From NCBI GenBank assembly GCA_022496185.1, contig WTXG01000301.1, positions 1 through 41,203 of the forward strand: DNA of 41,203 bases, read 5' to 3'. The notes under the pieces were generated by a model that did not search any database, was not told where the DNA came from, and saw only the letters and a program-made list of their open reading frames with translations. The stretch comes from Multifurca ochricompacta. Lineage: Eukaryota > Basidiomycota > Agaricomycetes > Russulales > Russulaceae. Shown one piece after another: positions 29,435 through 39,543 of the stretch; the stretch's first letter is position 1; each line of letters opens with the position of its first letter. The translations under genes and the position numbers were made by a program.

Positions 29435-30946
29435 GTGGCTTCCAGCCGCAGTCAGACCCTCTTCCGCGAAGAACTCATCGAACGCAGAGACAAGCATAAT
29501 CTTTCACAACAAGTACTTGGCTCTGCCACCTGGAAAGACTTTGAATCCGAGTTTGGATATTACGTCTATCACGACGGAAGATACCAACCGGTAGAATATG
29601 ATGACGAAAAGAGAGTTTGGTACTGTATCCGATACTCGGACAGCCGACACTCTTGGGTCACTACAGGACCCACCCCACCTGAATTCGGATTAGGACCATG
29701 GAGAGAGAATCCCCCGGCCATTGTCACGGACTCTGAACCAGAAGAGTACGTAGAAGAATCTAGTGAAGAAGCACTGGTATTAGCGTCGACTATTGCCCCA
29801 GTTGCACCCAGAGTTGCCACGTCCGGAGCCCCCACTTTGACAACTCCCCAGATTTCCATACAGTCTACCGACACCATCACCCCATTCTATCAAGGAATGT
29901 CTACTATCGCTGCCCAACTCCCAGACCCAGCTCCCCCTCCTCCACCACCAGCTATGCTGCCACCAAATATTCCCCCACCATCGGGACGCCTGTCGGGTGT
30001 ATTGCCACAGACATTCACAGGAGACCGATCACAGAGCAAGAAGTTTATGTTGGAGTTTATGGCTTTCAAAAACTTCAACCACGATGTCCCCCAGATCATC
30101 AACCCTTTCCAACGAGCCAACCTCTTCTTATCATTAATTCGAGGGGAGGCCGTAGATGACTGGACTATGGAACAGCTGGAATGGCTGAACAAACAGATTG
30201 AAAGTGGACGCCGTACCACTAGCGAGGGCCTTTGGGAAACCATTGCCCAAAGATTTAAAGATGCATTCACTGATGGGCAGGCCAAGCAGAAGGCTGCTCG
30301 AGAGCTAAAAGCCCTGAGAATGGAGAAGGGAGAACTGGACGCCTATGTAGCAAAGTTCAGAAGCCTGGCCAACAGAGCCAGTTACGACACAGATGAAGAA
30401 GCGACATTGGATCTCTTCTCCCAAGGGTTGCCCAATCCACTGGTAAAGAACATCATCCAGTTCCACCACCCCAATGATTGGGACACTTGGGTCGACGCTG
30501 CACGACGACAGCAGCAGGATTACCTCGACTTCCAGACACACTTTGGAATCGACATGAAGAAGGGAAAGACCCGCGACCAATGGAAGGCCGCCTTCAGGGT
30601 CAAGCCTGTGCACTCCAGTCAGAGGGACCCGAATACCATGGATACCTCAGCCAACAGAACTAGAGCACGAGTTGCACTCACCGAAGATGAGAGGCAGACG
30701 TTGATGAAGGAAGGAAGGTGCTTTCGATGTAAAGCACAAGGGCATATGTCAAGGGAGTGCCCGAAGAAGGGGGTGCAAGCGGCCGAGGCAACAACTGCGC
30801 CCATACGCAATAACCCACCGACTGTCGAAAAGAAAACGCCGACAAAAGAAGAAAAGGCGCAAGAGATATGGGCAAACATGATGAAAGAAAGTGAGGAAGT
30901 GCGGGCCATTTTGGTCGAAAAGGCATTCGCAAAAAAGGATTTTTGA
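29435..30946 (+). CDS. gag of gypsy B, 503 codons, non-ATG start
   Basis: The frame opens after a TAA in the last LTR bases and has no ATG for about 150 codons. The first codon aligned with gypsy A is GTG (29435), and the upstream residues are conserved between copies (FGYYVYHDGRYQPVEY, GLGPWRENPPAIVTDSEPEE). A proline-rich linker follows (about residues 160-185), then the Gag core (GVLPQTFTGDRSQSKKFM, AKQKAARELKALR, SQGLPNPLVKNII). One CCHC knuckle lies at about residues 429-442 (CFRCKAQGHMSREC). The Lys/Glu-rich end (TPTKEEKAQEIWANMM) reaches TGA at 30944-30946. It would form the particle and bind genomic RNA. pol follows in the -1 frame. Confidence 0.88.
   Translation: MASSRSQTLFREELIERRDKHNLSQQVLGSATWKDFESEFGYYVYHDGRYQPVEYDDEKRVWYCIRYSDSRHSWVTTGPTPPEFGLGPWRENPPAIVTDSEPEEYVEESSEEALVLASTIAPVAPRVATSGAPTLTTPQISIQSTDTITPFYQGMSTIAAQLPDPAPPPPPPAMLPPNIPPPSGRLSGVLPQTFTGDRSQSKKFMLEFMAFKNFNHDVPQIINPFQRANLFLSLIRGEAVDDWTMEQLEWLNKQIESGRRTTSEGLWETIAQRFKDAFTDGQAKQKAARELKALRMEKGELDAYVAKFRSLANRASYDTDEEATLDLFSQGLPNPLVKNIIQFHHPNDWDTWVDAARRQQQDYLDFQTHFGIDMKKGKTRDQWKAAFRVKPVHSSQRDPNTMDTSANRTRARVALTEDERQTLMKEGRCFRCKAQGHMSRECPKKGVQAAEATTAPIRNNPPTVEKKTPTKEEKAQEIWANMMKESEEVRAILVEKAFAKKDF
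30926..30946 (+). other. gag-pol junction, candidate -1 frameshift zone
   Basis: Codons GCA AAA AAG GAT TTT TGA end gag; A AAA AAG is a possible slippery heptamer. pol lies in the -1 frame. In gypsy A the corresponding bases are A AAG AAG, but GGATTTTTG is shared. Confidence 0.4.
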
Positions 30947-33900
30947 TTGGCTCAAACCCATCGGCCTGGGCATGAGCATTACATGTAACCTCTGTGTACA
31001 CTAGTCGCTTCAAATCGTTGAAAATACCAGTACATTTCGAAACTACACAGAGGACGGCTGACCGTGACATCCTGATTGACTCAGGTGCCACCGATAACTT
31101 TATCAGTCCACAAATGGCGCGGACCATGGGACTGGGAATGCTGGCACTTCCCCAAGAGAAGAACATTTGGAATATTGATGGGACCGCCAATCGAGCGGGC
31201 AGGATTACACATTATACTGATCTCAACGTTCAAGTGGGAGAAGTAACAAAAGTTATTCGTTTCCTAGTCACCAACCTAGGCAACGAAGATGTTGTTCTGG
31301 GATACCCCTGGCTTGCGGCATTTGAACCAAAAATCAACTGGAGGGATGCGACCATGGACAAAGAGTTCTACCCCGTCCTCATCACGTCAATAGGGTACGA
31401 CTATGCCGTTCGACATTCAGTAGCACGCAGAGTGGAAAAGGAGAGTGAAGACCCTGGTTACTGTTTCACTACCAAAGCATCGGAGCTTGCGCAGAAGGCG
31501 GTGGAAGGACAGGCTGAAAAGACCTTTGAAGAAGTGGTGCCCGAAGAATATCGCCGACATTGGAAGGTATTCTCAGAGGAAGAATCCCAACGCTTCCCAC
31601 CTGTGCGACCATGGGACCACGCTATCGACTTTGCACCCGATACCCCGTCGGCAATTGACTGCAAAATTTACCCATTGTCACAGGTGGAACAAACAGCACT
31701 TACAGCATTTCTCGAGGAACATCTTGCAAAAGGGTACATCCGTCCATCAAAGTCACCATACGCTTCACCATTCTTCTTTATCAAGAAGAAAGATGGAAAA
31801 CTTCAGCCTGTCCAGGATTATTGACGAATCAACACCTACACCGTAAAGAACGCCTACCCGCTGCCACTTATATCAGAACTCATTGATACCATGCGAGACA
31901 AATCCCTATTTTCTAAGATGGATGTCCGCTGGGGATACAACAACATCCAAATCAAGGAAGGAGACCAGTGTAAAGCAGCATTCAAAACCAACCAAGGGCT
32001 CTTTGAACCAAATGTCATGTTCTTCGGTCTCACCAATTCACCCACCACGTTCCAGTCCATGATGAATCATATCTTCCATGACCTCATTCTTACTGGCGAG
32101 GTTGTAGTGTATATGGACGATATCCTGGTAGCCACTGCAAACGATCTTGCCCACCATCGCGAATGGGTACACCAAGTGTTGGACATCCTGCATGAGCATG
32201 ACCTATACCTTAAACCAGCTAAATGTTCATTCGAACAACCAAGTGTGGAATACTTGGGAGTTATCCTGGAAGGAGGGCATGTGCGAATGGACCCGGTAAA
32301 GATCCAAGGGGTCCGGGAGTGGCCCATACCCATGTGTGTCAAAGACGTGCGGTCCTTCGTTGGGTTTTGCAACTTCTACCGATGCTTTGTTCAAGGATTC
32401 TCAGGGATCACCCAACCACTAAACGGACTACTGAAGAAAGACGTCCCATGGCACTGGGCGGAGGAACAACAGCGCGCTTTTGAACAAATCCGCAATATCA
32501 TCAGCTCAGAACCAGTTCTACTACAGCCAGATCTAGAAAAGCCTTTTGAACTGGAAGTTGACGCGTCTCGTTTTGCCAATGGAGCGGTACTGAATCAACG
32601 AGACGTGGCTGGGATGCTTCACCCGGTGGCCTTCTACTCAGAGACGTTCTCATTGGCAGAGCGAAATTACGACATTTGGGACAGAGAGTTACTGGCCATT
32701 GTGAAGGCCCTATGACATTGGCGACCATACCTAGCGGGAACCCCTCATAAGACTATTATTCATACTGACCACTCCAACCTGCTCTATTGGAAGGAGCCCC
32801 ACAAGATCAGTCAACGGGTCGCTCACGAAGTCCTGGAGCTGGAAGAGTACAATTTCGTACTGAAACATATCATGGGAAGTCGCAATGCACATGCCGATGC
32901 TCTATCACGACGATCAGATTTAGACAATGGTGGGGAGGACAACAATGATATCACAGTACTCCCTGAAGAGGTCTTCGCGAAAGCGGCCGTCATCAGTCTT
33001 CACGATATGGACTTGTGGGCTCAAGTGTCGCAGAACATGAACCCGCAATTATGTGAATCATGGGCAGATGCACATAATCTGAAGAAAATTGATGGCCTCT
33101 GGTGGAAGGACAGGGATCGTCTCGTTGTCACCAGTGGCGACAACATTAAGAGTGGGGTGATCCATTTTCACCATGACCTCCCCTCAGCAGGACACCCAGG
33201 AATTGCGAACACATATGCCTTGGCCAAGAGAGATTACTGGTGGCCAAGCATGAAGAAGGATGTGGAGAGCTACGTGAAAGGATGTGCGGAATGCCAAGCC
33301 AATAAAGTCAACACACACCCGCATCCACCAGCTCTATTCCCAATCACGCCCATGAACTCGATGCCGTTTCAGACTGTCGCGATGGACTTCATCGTGAAAC
33401 TGCCCACATCAAGGGGCTTCGACTCAATCCTGACTGTTACGGACCACAACTGCTCCAAAGCAGCACTGTTCATACCCTGTAATGAGTCCATCACAGCGGA
33501 AGGAGTAGCCAGACTTTACCTGGACCACGTCTACAGACATTACAGCCTCCCCCAGAAGATCATCTCCAACCATGATCCACACTTCACTTCCGCCTTCGCT
33601 AAGGCGCTCTGTAAAATACTGGACGTAACCCAAAACATCTCAACAGCCTACCACCCACAGACCGATGGGCAATCAGAAAGGACAAACCAGTGGTTGGAAC
33701 AATACCTTCAGTTCTGGTGTAACGGGCGACAAGATGATTGGGCTGACTGGCTAGCAACAGCGGAATTCATGCACAATTTGTGGCCCAATGGCACCACTAA
33801 AGCCTCTCCATTTTCCCTTATCATGGGATGGACGCCGCGAACCACCTGGACCAACAAACCCACAAACGTCCCATCAGCTGCGCAGCGTATCAGCCAATGG

Positions 33901-34425
33901 GAAGAGATCAGGCAATCGGCCAATGAGAACTTGCTGAAGGCGCAAAAGACCCTGTCGGAGAAACCCTCAAAGTTCACGCCTTATCAGACCAATGACTTGG
34001 TATGGCTTGAAGGGAAGAACATCCGTATGTCACATCCAACGGCCAAGTTAGCACCCCGATGACATGGACCCTTCAAAATAACACGGAAGCTGTCAGATGT
34101 GTCATACGAGCTTGAACTTCCACCCACGTGGAGGATCCACCCAGTCTTCCACGCCAGACTCCTGACACCATATAAGGAAACACCCCTGCACGGGGAAAAC
34201 TTCCCAAGGCCCCTCCCAGAACTGATTGATGGAGAAGCGGAATGGGAAGTGGATCAGATTCTAGACTCCATACATAAAGGCCGAGGGCGCAAACTGCATT
34301 ACCTTGTCAAGTGGAAGGGATTCCCAGACTCTGACAACTCGTGGGAGCCAGCCGGGAATATCTTTGCCCCAGTCCTTATCTCGGAGTTCCATGCCCGACA
34401 CCCAGAAGCGCCCAAGGACACTTAA
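30947..34425 (+). pseudogene. pol of gypsy B: PR-RT-RNase H-IN-chromodomain, four stops
   Basis: Order: protease (LIDSGATDNF, 31072), RT (KDGKLQPVQDY; YMDD 32110-32121), RNase H (VDASRFANGAV, about 32560; HTDHSNLLYW, about 32765), integrase zinc region (HFHHDLPSAGHPG; CAEC), integrase core (MDFIVKLP; DGQSERTNQ), GPF module (34069) and chromodomain ([17 protein letters not shown], about 34300) with its aromatic residues. The ORF ends TAA at 34423-34425. In-frame TGA stops lie at 30973, 31822, 32713 and 34060; the first, third and fourth replace Arg codons of gypsy A. The IISDRD motif reads IISNHD (Asn at 33568-33570), so the second catalytic Asp of the integrase is lost. The frame is otherwise free of indels. 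The chromodomain would direct integration to methylated-H3 chromatin. Confidence 0.92.
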
Positions 34426-34462
34426 AAGAGCAGCCCTAGACCCCAACTAAATTCCCCAGTAC

Positions 34463-35713
34463 ATGCTCCCTCAGCAACGTCCTACCTCCAAACAATCCAT
34501 TATGTCTTTCATCGCTGCCAACGCCGCTGTCGACACCTTCACCGCCACCACAGTGGTCGTCAAGAACTTTCCCTCCGCTCATCCCTCCACACGTCCCTCC
34601 TCACCCATCGACTATGAGGCCGCAGAAGCCCGAGTCAAAAGACAATCCCCGAATCCCAATGATGACTTTGACCACAGCGAAGAGCCGCACCCAAACGACC
34701 TCTTGGGTATGGAATTAGATGACAAGGTCCCAGAGTTCCCATTTATTGCTAACAACCCCAACTCCTCCATGTATTTCCCCCTGGAGATTACAATGGCCGA
34801 TGGGACAACTGCCATCGCCAAGTATATCTTTTACACGAATGGGGGAATGGATGTGGCTGGGTGCATGAAGAAGGATGGCCCCGTTTATGGGGCTCCTGTT
34901 TATCTGGAGGAAAGGTATACTGGATGCCTCCATCACACGATGACCGACAAGCAACTAGGGCACTTGGCTGCAGAAGACACACGAGCCTTTGCCATTGACG
35001 AAGTACTCAATGACATGCGGCTTCCACACCTCAAGGCTGAGGTCATGAGGCTGCTGAAGAACCTGACGCTCCGTTCCACGCTCAACAAACAGTATAAGGA
35101 GCACGCGAAGATGATGGCGAGGCTGACAAATGGAATGTTCCAGATAGAGCAGGAGTTGGTGGAGATTCGAAAGAGATTGGAGATAGGGGACGCGTATCAA
35201 ACCATCGCTGAAAGGTACGCCGACACTTATGCACGGCCTCTCCCCCCACGATCCTTGGGTGCGGCCCCTGTGCTGCTGCCCAACCGATTCGAGATGCCGT
35301 GCATGCATGAGAATCCCCACAGTGAAACATGCTGGCACTGTGATAGCAAGTACCACATCAGCTGGAACTGCCCACTCAACCACAAGTGGTGCCATCACTG
35401 TCGCAGCAACCTGCATTGGAGCCGATTCTGCATCTTTCACCGGGTAGGAGTCACTCCGATGATCAGCAACCCGTCAGCATGGTGTGGCAAGTGCCTCTGA
35501 CATAACGCGGGACACCGCGAATTGGATTGTCCAGTCCATGACCTCTGCTGCTCCTGTGGGCAACGCGGCCCTTATGGGTTCCTCCGTACCCACCAATGTC
35601 CACAAGATTCAGACAAAGAGAACTACACACTGGATGATCGTAATGTAGCGGATGACTATCTGGATTGGTACAGGATGATGACAGTACGAGTCGTTTCTAG
35701 CTGGGTCTGCTAG
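34463..35713 (+). pseudogene. Third ORF of gypsy B, zinc-knuckle protein
   Basis: It starts 37 nt after the pol stop, with ATG at 34463 or the in-frame ATG 34502 (MSFIAAN), and is conserved in gypsy A and C. Features: an N-terminal low-complexity part (HPSTRPSSPIDYEA), a conserved block (ITMADGTTAIAKYIFYTNGG; MKKDGPVYGAPVYLEE), a charged helical region about residues 175-250 (LKAEVMRLLKNLTL, EQELVEIRKRLE), then four knuckle-like motifs (CWHCDSKYHISWNC, CHHCRSNLHWSRFC, CGKCL-HNAGHRELDC, CCSCGQ...THQC). A TGA at 35498-35500 splits the third motif. A 1-nt loss near 35662 changes the acidic C-terminus. No signal peptide or membrane segment is seen, so it is not an envelope protein. The function is unknown; RNA or DNA binding is likely. 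Confidence 0.85.
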
Positions 35714-35718
35714 AACCA

Positions 35719-35730
35719 GAAGGGGGGTGA
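35719..35730 (+). promoter_or_regulatory. Polypurine tract of gypsy B
   Basis: AGAAGGGGGGTGA ends directly at the 3' LTR. Confidence 0.75.
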
Positions 35731-36322
35731 TGTTACAATCCCTGCCGAGCAACCCTGTTTTCTTCACCCTTCCCAACAACAACCCCTCCTTACCACCTAC
35801 CCTACACTTCATGATTACGTCCCCATCCTGGGATCCATCACGTGCTCTCCTCCCGTCCCTGTGACCTCTGTTGCACTTGTTGACTCATTGTTTACCTATG
35901 CTTGACCCTTATCTTGTTATCTCTTATCCCTTTATCTTTACGACCGGACACTTACTTAATACCCTATCAGAAGCCAGGCTTTACACCCTCCGCTTTCGTA
36001 TATTTGGGCCCACCTGACCCCGTTGTCCTTATCTCATTGGCACCCGTTTACTTACGTATATAAGTCCACTGTAGCTACCTTGTAGACCTCAGACTCGACT
36101 TATTGAATACATCGGTGCCTGTCTTCCAGACATCCCCTTTGAACCCTTGACTCGTTTGTCTCAGTGCTTCTGGCACTTCCTGCTCAACATTGTCTCAAGG
36201 CGCAGCCCTTCTGACTTTGACTCATCCCACCCAAACTCCAAGGAGCCTTATTGGTTCCTTACCTGAACTTGCAGACTGAGCTGTCACACAAGTCGTGTGG
36301 AACGTCCGCATTGGACATAACA
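35731..36322 (+). repeat. 3' LTR of gypsy B
   Basis: 592 bp, one base shorter than the 5' LTR (GTCCGC against GTCCCGC near the end). Most other differences are C/T or G/A at CpG sites. Confidence 0.95.
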
Positions 36323-36932
36323 GAGAGACTCGACTTAATGTAACGCCTGGTGCGGGCGTTCGTCACGACGTGTGATAAGTCGCATAGCGAAACTACGAAG
36401 TCAGATGTGCACTGTCTTTCAAGTACACAGAGATTGGGTGAGGAGTCAACACAAAGGAGCTAATCCCTTAGTGTCAGTGAGCGGAAGAGTGCCAGAAGCA
36501 CTGAGACAGTTCAAGAATCGGGTCTGAGGAATCACCCTGAAGGTAATGCACCAAGTCAATTAAGAAGTTGAGTCTAAGGTATACAGGCTATCTAGGCAGG
36601 CCTTATATACGTAATAGAAGTCGGAGTCTGAATCGGAGTACCGTACTTGATGTATCAATGAAGTTGTAATGTATCCAAAGAGGGAACAGGGTCAGGTGGG
36701 CCAGATGAGAATATACATAGACAGATCCAGTATAGTTGCGATTCTGGTGGGAAAATACGTAAGAGTTCTGAGGTAAAGTATGAGTCATAGATAAGCAAGA
36801 AGTCGAGTCATAGATAAGGAACAAACAGGCGCAATATCAGTCATAACATGGTCAACAAGGAAGCAAACAAAGCCAAGCAACATGTCACATGATGGAAAAA
36901 GGAAACAAGACAATGCAACGGGGTTCATAACA
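36323..36932 (-). mobile_element. 5' LTR plus 16-nt leader of a family-2 element, body lost
   Basis: The LTR spans 36339-36932 (594 bp, TGTAACGCC to GGTTCATAACA on the plus strand). Left of it, 36323-36338 is the leader with primer site AAGTCGAGTCT (36336-36326), two nucleotides from the LTR. Its reverse R region has AAGTTGAGTCT at 36565-36575, 34 nt from the TATA start at 36609. The element body has been replaced by gypsy B. The right side cuts into a family-3 LTR. Confidence 0.88.
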
Positions 36933-37252
36933 CTTTATCCCTCTTGTTTATTGTTTGGACGTTGTCCGGCACTTGTGGACTTATTCCCAGTGTGCACAGA
37001 CGATTCCTTAAAGTATATAAGGGTGTCTGTTTCATCCTCTACACTTCAGAGTTTTCTTCACCTCTGAAGTGTAAGTCCTTTCTACATTACTTCCTACTTA
37101 TACCTTTGACTAACCGCTCTCTGTAGCTAACTGTCCTTTAAGAGTCAGTTAGAATAGTAATAGAGTTTTCTTCACCTCTGAAGTCTAACTTGTCCTTTAG
37201 CTTAACCCGCTAACCTTACAGTCAGTATGCTGCGCCTCATGCCTGTTCAACA
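36933..37252 (+). mobile_element. 3' part of a family-3 LTR
   Basis: It matches 26200-26523: a TATATAAG box near 37013, the hairpin at 37040-37073 and the end CTGTTCAACA at 37252. The left part was removed by the family-2 insertion. Confidence 0.85.
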
Positions 37253-37497
37253 TCTTTGAGGCTGACCAGACCTTCACCACCATTTGTCAAATGGTGCCCT
37301 TGAATGACTTAGATGATCCTGGAGCTTGGGCTGAGGTGTCTCACTACTGCTATGGATGCTTGCCGTGCTGGGATGAAGCCCACAGGCAACCTTGCACCAC
37401 TGGAGGTGGATGGCTGAGAGAGCCAATCAAGATATCTGTTTGGCTGTCCATGCTATGTCTCATGGTGATGTTTACTATTGACTTTACCCCTATTTAA
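37253..37497 (+). CDS. Unrecognised ORF fragment right of a family-3 LTR
   Basis: The frame is open from the LTR end to a TAA at 37495-37497 and reads FEADQTFTTICQMVPLNDL, then a Cys-containing part (HYCYGCLPCWDEAH) and a hydrophobic end (SVWLSMLCLMVMFTIDF). The only ATG is at 37291, so this is probably the 3' end of a longer gene or of the family-3 element. I do not recognise it. CpG is nearly absent, as in neighbouring repeats. Confidence 0.3.
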
Positions 37498-37516
37498 CTT
37501 ATGCATATTCCAATAA

Positions 37517-38761
37517 TGTTACGACCCTACTCTTTCCCTAACCCTGTACACCATGCCTGATTCCTTGCACTATCCTTGATCTCCTCCTTCTCTGGACCAC
37601 TCTTTGATGCCCTTGGCCTGTTGCCTTGGGACCTTCCTTGATGCCTGTGGCCTGTGTGCCCAGGACCTTACCCTGATGCCTATGACCTGTTGCTCATAGG
37701 ACCTACCTCCCTTGCCACCATTTACACCTAACCTGCCAGTAGTTCTGCTACTTCACTGTTGGATGTACACCACCCCTCCTTGCTGCTTTGGCCTATGCCT
37801 TGGCCAATGCCTCTGACCCTGTCCCTGTGCTTGACATCCATAGGAACCCCTGATATTGTCCCTGCCAATCTGACCAGACAACTTTGGCTTGTACTTGACC
37901 CTCTGCCAGTCATGTGACTCCTGGCCATGTGACCCTTGGCCATGTGATCCCTGACCATGTGACTTTGGACCATGTGATCCTGACCCTGATCACAGCATCT
38001 TCATCTGATCATTTACCCCTTTCTGATCACATGGCCCATCTGGCTTATCATTTGCTTCTCTGATTCCTGTGGGAGTATTCCCACATCCACCCTGACTCCT
38101 GTGGGACCTGTTATCTCCCCATTACCCCTGACCCTGGTGGGAATCCTCCCACACTGATATGACTCCTGTGGGGCTGTCCCACATGATATGCTTCTGATAA
38201 GGCTTATCCTTATCATGGACTATATTTGACATCTTATCTGCTATTGGATGATAAGGACTCTGACCCTGTTCCTGATTAGCTACAACCAGATCCCCATACA
38301 GTATATAAGACCCTGTAGACAGTTTGTACAACCCTAGATTTGACCTCTTGGGCCTTCAGCCTAGAGACCTTAGACCCCAGAATCTATTACAGCCTTTTCC
38401 CCTTCTTTTGCACCTTTGAGATCCTTACAGGGACCCCCATTGCCTCTGGCAATGGGTGTGTACCCTTCCTTTTGAACCTTCTTGCCGCTCTATAGGGTTT
38501 CAGCACACTCAGCTTGCCCTGTTCCCACTCAACAGCCTTAGGGATTAGCTCCCTTTGGCTGACTCTTCCGTCTTCCTCTGTGCTTGGTTATGGCACATTT
38601 TCCTATCCATCCTGGAGCTAAGAGGCTAGCCCTGTTGTGCTAGGCCTGTTGTAGATCCCGGACCCACAGTGTCGGGTGCCGCGGATGTGGCTGACTAGTG
38701 CGGACTGGTGGACTCAAGCCGATCAGTGCATGTCGCACAGAACGCCCTGCTGAGCGTTACA
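37517..38761 (+). mobile_element. Solo LTR of family 4, 1245 bp
   Basis: Ends are TGTTACGACCC and GAGCGTTACA, with the 5-bp duplication AATAA at 37512-37516 and 38762-38766. TATATAAG lies near 38302. The U3 part is made of degenerate short repeats (see 37911-37985) and words such as CTCCTGTGGGA with CCCAC partners. The 5' two thirds are CpG-poor, while the last 130 bp (after 38640) keep CpG. It is about twice as long as the other LTRs in the window. Confidence 0.85.
37911..37985 (+). repeat. Short tandem repeats of CCATGTGAYCCYTGG type
   Basis: Five to six units of about 16-18 bp centred on CATGTGA lie in the U3 of the family-4 LTR. A second degenerate array (TGATGCC...GGCCTGT...GGACCT, about 35 bp) lies at 37595-37705. 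Confidence 0.7.
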
Positions 38762-38766
38762 AATAA

Positions 38767-38923
38767 CCCCCGCATGACACCAGCAGCTGCCTCTCATTTT
38801 GCACCCCACCTAGAACTGTGTGCCGTCCTACAGGCTGGGGGCATAGGTAGTTCCCATCTGCCTTGCCATCATCATCTTTGCATTGCTCCACCTCGCATCA
38901 TTGATCTCACTGGAGAAGACTAA
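38767..38923 (+). CDS. Unrecognised ORF end between LTRs
   Basis: Open across the family-4 insertion site: SNNPRMTPAAASHFAPHLEL and then an end in CIAPPRIIDLTGED before TAA at 38921-38923. Before the LTR inserted, the frame would have started soon after a TGA near 37485. It could be a last exon. I do not recognise the product. Confidence 0.25.
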
Positions 38924-38933
38924 GGGTGCTTGA

Positions 38934-39512
38934 TGTTACATCCAGTGTGGGACGTTCCACACAACTTGTGTGACAGCGCGATATGCGGGTTCAGATAAGA
39001 GACCAATAAGATCTCTTGGAGTTCAGAGGTGATGAGTCAAAGTCAAAGAGGCTGTACTTCTAAGACGATGTTAAGTGGGGAGGTGCCAAAAGCACTGAGA
39101 CAACTGAGTTCAAAGACCAAAGGGAAGTCCAGAAGACAAACACTGATGTATTCAATAAGTCGAGTCTGAGCTCTACAGTGTAACTATAGCCGACTTATAT
39201 ACATAAGGAGGTGAGCGTCTATCGATAAGAATCACGGAGTCAAGTGGGCCCAAATATCCGGAAGCGGAGGGCGTAAAGCCTGGCTTCTACTGATAGGGGA
39301 TTAAGTAAATGTCCGGTCATACGATAAGGAGATAAGAGATAAGCAGAGGAAGCAATAGGTAAACATAAGCAAACAGGCGAGTCATGGGGATGGACGGAGA
39401 GCATGTGACAGATCCCACGATGGGGACGTGATCTGGTAGTGAAGCATGGGTGGTAGGAAAGGGTCATCGTTGGGTAGGAAAAAGAACACAGGGAGAGACG
39501 GGGTTCGTAACA
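38934..39512 (-). repeat. 3' LTR of gypsy C
   Basis: 579 bp, TGTTACATCC to GGTTCGTAACA on the plus strand. It contains AATAAGTCGAGTCTG near 39153, the reverse of the self-primer motif. Confidence 0.93.
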
Positions 39513-39543
39513 TCACCCCCTCTTCTGGTCCTAGCAGTCCCGG

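Larger units (their letters stand above)
28823..36322 (+). mobile_element. Gypsy B: Ty3/gypsy chromovirus, 7500 bp, no target duplication
   Basis: Two family-1 LTRs (593 and 592 bp) enclose gag, pol with a chromodomain and the third ORF. The LTRs differ at about fifteen positions, mostly CpG-type transitions. The left flank (AGGAT) lies in hAT3; the right flank (GAGAG) is the leader of a different, family-2 element. No duplication is present, so the ends probably come from two insertions joined by recombination. gag is open; pol and ORF3 carry TGA stops. Confidence 0.95.

Noticed and set aside
29343..29594. Open frame spanning the LTR end and leader of gypsy B with an ATG-like start
   Set aside because: It is in a different frame from gag, and the codons conserved between copies lie in the gag frame.
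30973..35500. RIP (CpA-directed) mutation as the cause of stops in gypsy B
   Set aside because: The changes fall at CpG sites (Arg CGN to TGA, GAC to AAC after C), which fits decay of methylated CpG rather than CpA-biased RIP.
34463..35713. Third ORF of the chromoviruses as an envelope gene
   Set aside because: Its position fits, but it has no signal peptide, no membrane segment and no glycoprotein features; zinc-knuckle motifs dominate.
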